A stretch of DNA of 11,936 bases from JAGXFP01 sp039714535. GTDB taxonomy: Bacteria > Desulfobacterota > Desulfobulbia > Desulfobulbales > JAGXFP01. Shown here one piece after another: positions 6,833 through 11,936 of this stretch; the first letter of the stretch is position 1, and each line of letters begins with the position of its first letter. The notes under the pieces were generated by a model. It saw only the letters and a list, made by a program, of their open reading frames with translations. It was not told where the DNA came from and did no database searches. Where the stretch lies: NCBI GenBank assembly GCA_039714535.1, contig JBDLJC010000071.1:1-11936 (forward strand), given 5' to 3'. Made by a program: the position numbers and the translations under genes.

Positions 6833-8005
6833 ATGAAACAGATTATCAGCACTGAGAAAACGCCGATCAAGCTCTGGCTTGACAATGTTGAACCCACCAC
6901 CATGGAACAGGCCAGAAATCTGGCCAACCTGCCCTTCGTCTTCAAGCATGTCGCGGTTATGCCCGACGCCCATCTCGGCTATGGCATGCCGATCGGCGGG
7001 GTGATGGCGACCGAAGAGATGGTTATCCCCAATGCGGTTGGCGTCGACATCGGTTGCGGCATGTGCGCCGTCAAGACCTCTCTTAGCACCATCTCCACCG
7101 ATAAACTCAAGGGTGTGCTGGCTGAGATCAGAAGAACGGTGCCCCTTGGTTTTAAACATCACCCTAAAAAGCAAAAACAGGCCCTAATGCCAAAGATAAA
7201 AGAGGGGCAGCTGGCTGACCTGACCATTATCGCCCAGGAATACCAAAACGCCATGACCCAGCTTGGCACCCTGGGCGGCGGCAACCATTTTATCGAAATC
7301 CAAAAGGGCAACGACGGTCACATCTGGTTGATGATCCATTCGGGCAGCCGCAACCTGGGCTTTAAGGTGGCCAATTATTACAACCGGCTGGCCATCAACC
7401 TAAACCACCAGTGGAAATCAAAAATCCCCGCCAAATGGCAGCTCGCCTTCCTGCCCATTGCCAGTGAAGCCGGGCGAACTTACCTGAACGAGATGCGCTA
7501 CTGTGTCGAATTTGCCTATGCCAACCGCAAACTGATGATGGACCGGGTCCAGGCGGCTTTATTGTCGGTGGTCCAGCCGGTATTTTTTGACCAGCTGATC
7601 AACATCGCCCACAATTACGCGGCCCTGGAAACCCATTACCACAAGCAGGTTATGGTGCATCGCAAAGGCGCCACCCGGGCCAAGGCCGGGGAGATCGGCA
7701 TCATCCCCGGCTCCCAGGGGTCTCCGAGTTATCTGGTCAGGGGCAAGGGCAACCCGGAAAGTTTCGCCTCATGTGCCCACGGAGCGGGCCGGAGAATGGG
7801 CCGCAAACAGGCCCAGCACCAACTTGATCTGGCCGGGGAGCAGAAGAAGCTTGATGATCAGGGGATCATCCATACCATCCGCAGCACCCGGGACCTGGAC
7901 GAGGCAGCCGGGGCCTACAAGAACATCGATCAGGTAATGGATAATCAACTGGATCTCGTTGAGGTCCTGGTGGAATTACGCCCCTTGGCGGTTATCAAGG
8001 GCTAA
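6833..8005 (+). CDS. rtcB: RtcB-type RNA-splicing ligase
   Basis: RtcB joins RNA 2',3'-cyclic phosphate or 3'-phosphate ends to 5'-OH ends, using GTP and manganese, in tRNA splicing or RNA repair. The active site is recognisable: Asp72 and Cys75 in GVDIGCGMC, His152 in LGGGNHF, His169 in HSGSRNLG, His260 in INIAHNY, and His316 in CAHGAGRRMGR, the residue that becomes guanylylated. Length, 390 residues, fits the shorter bacterial RtcB group. The start ATG follows AAGGGA with good spacing. No rtcA, rtcR or archease gene is present in this window, so the usual sigma-54 rtcBA arrangement is absent. It starts 15 bp after the M28 peptidase and may share its transcript. Confidence 0.96.
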   Translation: MKQIISTEKTPIKLWLDNVEPTTMEQARNLANLPFVFKHVAVMPDAHLGYGMPIGGVMATEEMVIPNAVGVDIGCGMCAVKTSLSTISTDKLKGVLAEIRRTVPLGFKHHPKKQKQALMPKIKEGQLADLTIIAQEYQNAMTQLGTLGGGNHFIEIQKGNDGHIWLMIHSGSRNLGFKVANYYNRLAINLNHQWKSKIPAKWQLAFLPIASEAGRTYLNEMRYCVEFAYANRKLMMDRVQAALLSVVQPVFFDQLINIAHNYAALETHYHKQVMVHRKGATRAKAGEIGIIPGSQGSPSYLVRGKGNPESFASCAHGAGRRMGRKQAQHQLDLAGEQKKLDDQGIIHTIRSTRDLDEAAGAYKNIDQVMDNQLDLVEVLVELRPLAVIKG

Positions 8006-8029
8006 ACAATATACAATTAGGAGATGCCC

Positions 8030-8506
8030 ATGAAGGTACTGTGCGCTTTTCTGCTCATTATGGCGGCAGCAACCAACGCCGCGACGCTGTCCCCTGAAGC
8101 AAGACAAGATCAGTTCAATATCACCAGCTCCGGCCCGGCAATTCAAGGCTACGATCCGGTCGCTTATTTTAGCGGCAGGGCTATCCGGGGCGACCAGGCA
8201 TTTTCATTTACCTTTCAGGGTATCGAGTATATCTTTTCATCGGCAGAGAATCTGGCGCAATTCAAAAAAAATCCACAACGGTTTGAACCGGCTTACGGAG
8301 GGTGGTGTGCCTGGGCGATGCTTGAGGGTGAGAAGGTTGAAATCAACCCCAAACGTTTCAAGATCATTGATGACCGGCTTTACCTCTTTTACGACCGGTT
8401 CTTCAACAACACCCTGAAAAAATGGCATAAGCTGGCTGTTGAAAAGGGTGACTCTGCCCTGGTGGAAAAGGCAGACAAGCAATGGCAAGCCATACTCAGC
8501 AAGTGA
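8030..8506 (+). CDS. Exported YHS-domain protein
   Basis: This is a small secreted or periplasmic protein. Residues 1-17 form a signal peptide (MKVLCAFLL core, cleavage probably after NA). The YHS-type domain follows with GYDPVAYF (40-47), a FTFQGIEYIFSS strand (60-71), a FKKNP turn and GGWCAWAM (90-97). YHS domains are often linked to metal binding or handling, but the role here is not known. I prefer the ATG at 8030 over the in-frame one at 8024, because AGGAG (8019-8023) sits six bases before the former and directly against the latter; this gives 158 residues. It starts 24 bp after rtcB and is the last gene of the rightward cluster. Confidence 0.88.
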   Translation: MKVLCAFLLIMAAATNAATLSPEARQDQFNITSSGPAIQGYDPVAYFSGRAIRGDQAFSFTFQGIEYIFSSAENLAQFKKNPQRFEPAYGGWCAWAMLEGEKVEINPKRFKIIDDRLYLFYDRFFNNTLKKWHKLAVEKGDSALVEKADKQWQAILSK

Positions 8507-8512
8507 CTCAAC

Positions 8513-8530
8513 TTTCCCGGCAAGGGGAAA
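8513..8530 (+). other. Short hairpin after the YHS gene
   Basis: TTTCCC (8513-8518) and GGGAAA (8525-8530) pair perfectly around a six-base loop, a few bases after the stop codon. There is no following T-tract, so it may protect the 3' end of the transcript or be a poor terminator. Confidence 0.3.
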
Positions 8531-8539
8531 CAGAGATAA

Positions 8540-8760
8540 GGCCTAAGATGGTGGGTTTATGATGTTAGCAAGGAAAGGCTGGATTGGAGGGATAACCATC
8601 CACCTTTCTGATTTACTGGGCAAATTAGCATAATTTCCCAAATGGGTGCGCCTGCCAAGCAAGGCAACTGGCAAACCAAGGGGAAACGTAATTACTCCGG
8701 TAATCCCTGTCCATTTTACCAACAGGCCGGTGTCAGGGAATGAGCGACGAAACCTAACAG
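8540..8760 (+). ncRNA. Candidate structured RNA region, family not recognised
   Basis: No protein frame fits here, but several stem-loops follow each other. GGAT/GG (8581-8587) pairs with CC/ATCC (8596-8601). TGCCA (8653-8657) pairs with TGGCA (8669-8673). ATTAC-TCCG-GTAAT (8691-8704) has a UNCG-type tetraloop closed by C-G, and its stem extends through GGG (8681-8683) with CCC (8705-8707). CCTGT (8706-8710) can pair with ACAGG (8722-8726), and CCCTG (8705-8709) with CAGGG (8734-8738), as mutually exclusive alternatives. The UNCG loop favours the plus strand. It lies between convergent genes, so it could be a free RNA or a long 3' UTR. I compared it by eye with c-di-GMP, cobalamin, TPP and hammerhead patterns without a match. 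Confidence 0.3.
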
Positions 8761-8777
8761 TTGCCTAAAAGCAATCA

Positions 8778-9035
8778 TTAGCCTGAACCCAAGAAAAAAT
8801 CTCTGACTGCCCGCCAGATTTTCATTGGTCCACTATCGGCTCTATGCATATGTCTGTAGTACTGGCAGTTATGGCAGTGAAACAACTTGTTTTCCATTTT
8901 TACAGATTCTGGAAGGTTGTTGGTACAAGAGGTCGAAGTTGGTTCAATATCCCAACAGTTCCTTTCCTCATCTTCATTAAACATGACACATTCTGTTTTC
9001 GTGCATCCAATAAACTCGTGACATTTGATAGCCAT
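8778..9035 (-). CDS. Small cysteine-rich protein, CW-motif type
   Basis: This 85-residue protein has seven cysteines (5, 11, 16, 27, 37, 54, 57). The layout C-x-EF-x-x-C, then C-W at 27-28, then a C-x-x-C-x-Y-Y near 54-60, resembles the short CW-type cysteine-rich domains found alone or attached to bacterial sensor and chemotaxis proteins. Such clusters usually bind a metal or iron-sulfur centre; the role is unknown. The start ATG (9033-9035) has GAGGG five bases upstream, which supports real translation. It is alone, convergent to the YHS gene, and lies in AT-richer DNA. I am fairly sure of the gene and moderately sure of the family. Confidence 0.65.
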   Translation of the reverse strand: MAIKCHEFIGCTKTECVMFNEDEERNCWDIEPTSTSCTNNLPESVKMENKLFHCHNCQYYRHMHRADSGPMKIWRAVRDFFLGSG

Positions 9036-9346
9036 TATTCCCTCATCAAAATTTTGAGACTGCCGTTTTCAAGGAGTAGTTTAGCTGTCTCTATCATAAT
9101 CGAGGTTGAATTGTTTTCTCAAGCAAAAACACCACAACGTGGTATCCCCTTACAGAAAAACTCTATGCACAATTGGCCAACACCTGCTAAAAACGGGATG
9201 ATTACTGTCTATGAACATCGAAACAATTAATCAATTCAAATCAATCGAAACATTATATGTTATTTAATCGTTTACTTTATGGGTGTTTAGCGTATTGGTT
9301 TTGTGCTAATAGATCCTAATTAAATCTGTTGTCTTCATAATTGTTA
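9036..9346. other. AT-rich intergenic region
   Basis: I see no gene on either strand that I would defend. A TATAAT lies on the minus strand at 9257-9252, about 217 bp before the cysteine-rich gene, but its -35 region is poor. There is a short perfect hairpin, ACCAC-AAC-GTGGT (9131-9143), and the 8-mer ATCGAAAC occurs twice within about 35 bp near 9215-9250. Confidence 0.4.
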
Positions 9347-10144
9347 TTAGTCGGTATTTTCAACTTCCGTTTGTTTGTTAATTATTACTTCTATGGTTTG
9401 AATCGTAGATTCTTTCTCGGGAATCCAGTGTTGTATTGTCTGTTGAGTTATTACTGAAATTAACAGAGCCCATCCGAAACTTAAAAATGTTCCTATTATT
9501 ATATATTCGGCAACTTTGCGTTGGCTAGCATCTTTAAGCTCGCCGAATCTAAGGATTGACTTTGCTGTAAATAAAAAACCAATCCCTGCTGGTTGTTTGA
9601 TAAGTAATAATAGCATTACCATAGACCTTTCTAGCCATCCGATATAACGGCCACCTTTCTTCAGCCCGGAAATATCTTTTTCGTCCAATTCTTTCATGAA
9701 TTGGGAGGTTAGTTTGCCTATTAAGAACCCACCAGCCGGCACTGCAACAATTACTCCTGATATCAAGCACAGTGTTGCATAATACCTGTTTAAGAGATTT
9801 TCATCCAAGATCGAGGGCCACCAGCCAGTTGATGCGATATCAGAAAATATATAGGCAAGACAAGTTAAGATGAGAATATGAACAACTTGGTCGATTGCAA
9901 ATGCTGAGGATGAATCGTCCGATATATTTATTTTTATCGCATCTATCATCATATGTAATATGAGAATGCTGCTCAATATTTGCCAATTGAACAGCCCTAA
10001 AAATATTGCCGAAAACATTGTCACAATAGATACATGGGAAAATAAAACACAAAAATTCTTCTTGTATTTTATCATCCTGTTCGATTGGAGAACAAAGTCT
10101 CCTAAAAGGTGTGCTGTTATAATTGCTAAGAATGTTTCTGCCAT
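9347..10144 (-). CDS. DUF3307-family multi-spanning membrane protein
   Basis: This is a membrane protein with about six or seven hydrophobic segments, matching the DUF3307 family as I know it, including the opening AHLLGDFVLQ and the C-terminal AKSILRFGE and EYIIIGTFLSFG. Function is unknown. Numbered from the ATG at 10144 (265 residues), polar residues fall in the N-terminal membrane segments in a regular set: His12, Asp16, His37, His64, Asp68, Asp85 and His89, which could hold a metal ion. A TTG at 10180 would add 12 residues, but it lies inside a palindrome, and the family normally begins close to the ATG. Neither start has a clear ribosome-binding site. It follows a SatD-family gene by 67 bp, an arrangement I recall from other bacteria. 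Confidence 0.8.
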   Translation of the reverse strand: MAETFLAIITAHLLGDFVLQSNRMIKYKKNFCVLFSHVSIVTMFSAIFLGLFNWQILSSILILHMMIDAIKINISDDSSSAFAIDQVVHILILTCLAYIFSDIASTGWWPSILDENLLNRYYATLCLISGVIVAVPAGGFLIGKLTSQFMKELDEKDISGLKKGGRYIGWLERSMVMLLLLIKQPAGIGFLFTAKSILRFGELKDASQRKVAEYIIIGTFLSFGWALLISVITQQTIQHWIPEKESTIQTIEVIINKQTEVENTD

Positions 10145-10147
10145 TTT

Positions 10148-10197
10148 GACAACTATTTTTGGTTGTTTAGGCCAGGACAACCATTTTTGGTTGTCCT
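10148..10197. repeat. Two tandem palindromic repeats between the SatD and DUF3307 genes
   Basis: Two 19-mers, GACAACTATTTTTGGTTGT (10148-10166) and GACAACCATTTTTGGTTGT (10176-10194), differ at one base and are spaced 28 bp apart. The second extends to a perfect 9-bp inverted repeat, AGGACAACC/GGTTGTCCT (10174-10182 and 10189-10197), with a six-base loop; the first is an imperfect version. They cover the region just before the DUF3307 ATG. On the minus strand no T-tract follows, which argues against a terminator for the SatD gene. A pair of operator sites or an mRNA hairpin that hides the start are both possible. Confidence 0.6.
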
Positions 10198-10211
10198 GAG
10201 GTGTTTGTTTT

Positions 10212-10892
10212 TTATTGACGATTTTTTAACACTGTTTTCCAATCAGTATTTTCGAAACGCAATATAGTCTCTCGAATGACATGCCAATCTGCCCCGGTTA
10301 AAGCCTTTGTTACTGATTGTTTAGATACAGAAGGGACTAGTTTTTTGGAGATGTCTTCATGAGTCAAATCATTATAATCTTCTAAGGTAGCACAAACTAT
10401 TTCAGCTTGGCGTTGAGTCCAGTGGCTCATAATAGTATCGCATAGATGCCCTATTACTGGTAGCCATTTGGACATTGGGTTGGCCACCTTAGGGGTGTGA
10501 ATGGTCATTGAATAGCGTTGCGTCATATCATCTAGGGCATGGCCAGACAATATAAAAGCTTCTCCTGTTGAATGTGATATCTTTTCTGAAATGTTTTCAA
10601 CTCTTCCTAGTCCAATGGAGATACGACTGTCAATATTCTCTCTAGCTATAAGTGTTGCACGAAGAAATATCGCTAGACGTAAAGCGAAACTTGGTTTCTT
10701 AACTAATATTTGCCATGCGTCTCCGCGAAATAACTCTAAGTCGCCCTCTATTACATCATTTTCCCATCCCCGAGCAACTTCAGTTGCATTGAACAGAGAT
10801 TTACGGGCCATCTCTAATTCATCTAAGGTGAGACGACTAGATTTAATAATGTCTCCTGTCAATACAGCGTATAATTTAGATTTATTGACCAT
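10212..10892 (-). CDS. SatD-family protein: cyclase-like N-terminus with helix-turn-helix-like C-terminus
   Basis: This 226-residue soluble protein belongs, by its opening YAVLTGDIIKSSR and overall layout, to the SatD family, whose biochemical role is not established. The N-terminal half resembles a class III nucleotide cyclase core: TGDIIKSS with Asp14, then LFRGDAWQIL with Asp58 exactly 44 residues later, then RISIGLGRVE (90-99) and GEAFILSGHALDDM (110-123), which recalls the cyclase G-x(3-5)-N-x-A-x-R region. Residues about 165-205 (EDISKKL, then VSKQSVTKALTG) look like a helix-turn-helix. The start ATG (10890-10892) has a weak ribosome-binding site. The gene is followed by two palindromes and a DUF3307 membrane protein gene. 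The family name is fairly sure; cyclase homology is my inference. Confidence 0.78.
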   Translation of the reverse strand: MVNKSKLYAVLTGDIIKSSRLTLDELEMARKSLFNATEVARGWENDVIEGDLELFRGDAWQILVKKPSFALRLAIFLRATLIARENIDSRISIGLGRVENISEKISHSTGEAFILSGHALDDMTQRYSMTIHTPKVANPMSKWLPVIGHLCDTIMSHWTQRQAEIVCATLEDYNDLTHEDISKKLVPSVSKQSVTKALTGADWHVIRETILRFENTDWKTVLKNRQ

Positions 10893-11127
10893 ATATTTTA
10901 TCTGCCAGATGTATCAGTTGATTTGTGATGTTAAGCATAATATATGTACTCAGTACGGTATCCTACTGTTATTCCATAGAATCGACAATCTGGATTTATA
11001 ATTTCGCTTATTAAAACATATATTTGCAGGAACTTCAGTTGCTTTACGCAACCTAAGATCGTCTATGGTAAAACGTTTTGCATAGACTTAAATTTGTTTC
11101 ACCTTGTTTCAGTTTGTCTGTCCTTCA
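10893..11127. other. AT-rich intergenic region with palindromes
   Basis: No convincing gene. It holds an 11-bp palindrome, GTACT-C-AGTAC (10946-10956), about 55 bp upstream of the SatD start; a hairpin GTTGC/GCAAC (11038-11052); and a longer, nearly perfect dyad GTCTATG/CATAGAC (11061-11087) with AAAACGTTTT at its centre. A weak promoter (TTGTCG, 17 bp, TAGGAT on the minus strand) can be drawn near 10968-10996. No group II intron domain V is visible, although the reverse transcriptase gene ends at 11128. Confidence 0.4.
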
Positions 11128-11871
11128 TCATAAAGCATGCATCTTACGCCATCCTGCAGTTGTTGGGAGTTTGAAAAGACCAAAGCGCCCATATAGCTTG
11201 GAAGTGGGGAAATGATGATACGCCTGTGCTCGGCTGACTAGCTTAAAACGACGACGCAAATGGGTACGCAACCGTTCTTCAACATGCCATTTCACTTGGC
11301 CGAATACACCTGTGCTGTTGCGATAGTGAAAATAGCCACTCCAGCCACGCAGACTCCTGTTGACCTCTGTAACAAGATCCACTAGCGGCACCGGTGTCCT
11401 TTTCCGATCTGTCAAAGACTTAATGCGATCCTTGACACGTCGCACAGATTGCCTCGATGGCTCAACGTGTGGATAGAGCTTGCCGCTTTTACGGCTCTGA
11501 CGCAGACAAAAGGAGAAACCGAGAAAATCAAAACTCTCCTCCTTATAAGCATCTACAATGCTTGTCTTTGTCTCGTTGAGACTCAAATCTAGTAAATTCA
11601 GCACGTTTCGTAGCACTATCAGAGGTCGATCAACCTTCCCGGCACATAGTATAACCAGATCGTCCGCATAGCGGACAATCCGTGCACCGTACCGTCTTGC
11701 AAGATCATGGCGTTCCCAGATTCTATCCAGCAAGTGCAGATAGAGGTTGGCTAGAAGCGGTGATATAACTCCGCCTTGCGGGGTACCAAGTCGATTACCT
11801 TTGCCACCACCAATTGTCCGACGCTTTCCATCCTTGCCTTCTTCGTATCTGCATGTATGACAACACTCTTT
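11128..11871 (-). pseudogene. Group II intron reverse transcriptase/maturase, 5'-truncated
   Basis: The frame is open from 11871 to the TAG/TAA side at 11128 and encodes the C-terminal half of a group II intron reverse transcriptase. It shows LGTPQGGVISPLLANLYLH (about 11796-11734), the catalytic YADD (11670-11659), FDFLGFSF, and the maturase GIIM-type segment LRGWSGYFHYRNS. It ends with the usual LYGRFGLFKLP and GWRKMHAL. The fingers and RT motifs upstream of TPQGG are missing: the frame meets TAA at 11872-11874 and has several stops before that. No domain V is visible within 230 bp after the stop. It is therefore most likely an intron remnant unable to move by itself. Confidence 0.85.
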
Positions 11872-11936
11872 TTAGCCGCTGCATCACCTACTTCATATAT
11901 GACATTAAATATCTTATCCTGTTCCAATCCGGTTGA
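11850..11936 (-). other. Sequence upstream of the truncated reverse transcriptase
   Basis: In the reverse transcriptase frame this stretch is full of stops. In another minus-strand frame it is fully open from 11936 down to a stop near 11750, with residues such as DKIFNVIYEVGDAAAKKS. I do not recognise that protein. It may be the end of a different gene joined to the intron fragment by recombination, which would explain the loss of the reverse transcriptase N-terminus. Confidence 0.3.

Noticed and set aside
6512..7174. 220-residue minus-strand ORF spanning the M28-rtcB junction
   Set aside because: Antisense to two genes with complete catalytic motifs, and it crosses their boundary.
8540..8760. 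Known riboswitch or ribozyme (c-di-GMP, cobalamin, TPP, hammerhead)
   Set aside because: The conserved core motifs of these families are not present in order on either strand.
8653..8760. Integron attC site, suggested by ACCTAAC near 8752
   Set aside because: No matching GTTRRRY partner with the right arrangement, and no integrase.
8844..9230. 128-residue plus-strand ORF
   Set aside because: It is largely antisense to the cysteine-rich gene, which has a good ribosome-binding site and a patterned cysteine set. The ORF itself has no family-like features.
10174..10197. Palindrome as a terminator of the SatD gene
   Set aside because: No T-run follows on the minus strand; T-rich sequence follows only on the plus strand, where no gene leads into it.
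1..11936. CRISPR array
   Set aside because: No regularly spaced direct repeats of 23-50 bp and no cas genes were seen.

Overview
The window looks like chromosomal DNA of a Gram-negative bacterium. The evidence is a lipoprotein-type solute-binding protein, several exported or anchored proteins, and GC-moderate coding sequence with short spacers. A deltaproteobacterial (Desulfobacterota-like) host is my guess from the general look of the genes; nothing here proves it.

Layout, left to right. (1) Positions 1-410 form a mobile-element and tRNA scar: what looks like the 5' end of a group II intron leaving the window on the minus strand (ending near 155), a perfect 11-bp inverted repeat (206-237), and a decayed tRNA-Glu-like sequence (301-368). 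(2) Positions 411-4621 hold a complete, tightly overlapped minus-strand operon for a CUT1-type sugar ABC importer: ATPase, lipoprotein binding protein and two permeases. No sugar-degrading enzyme or regulator lies beside it, so the substrate is unknown. (3) Positions 4623-5010 separate it from a divergent plus-strand cluster; they hold candidate promoters for both directions and perhaps a 59-residue ORF that runs into the ATPase gene. (4) Positions 5011-8506 carry a plus-strand cluster: SagB-type nitroreductase, membrane-anchored M28 zinc peptidase, RtcB-type RNA ligase and an exported YHS-domain protein. No shared pathway is obvious.

(5) From about 8507 onward the character changes. A stem-loop-rich stretch without a gene (8540-8760) is followed by visibly AT-richer DNA. 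This carries a small cysteine-rich protein and a two-gene minus-strand unit: a SatD-family protein (cyclase-like residues in the N-terminal half, helix-turn-helix-like C-terminus) and a multi-spanning DUF3307 membrane protein. The two are separated by a 67-bp gap containing two near-identical palindromic 19-mers. This unit is the most interesting thing in the window, because a cyclase-like soluble protein beside a membrane protein invites comparison with nucleotide-signalling systems such as Pycsar. That comparison is a hypothesis. (6) The right end holds the C-terminal half of a group II intron reverse transcriptase, cut off at its 5' side and without a visible domain V.

Intron pieces in the same orientation at both ends, the tRNA relic and the base-composition shift suggest that the 8.5-11.9 kb part is accessory DNA.
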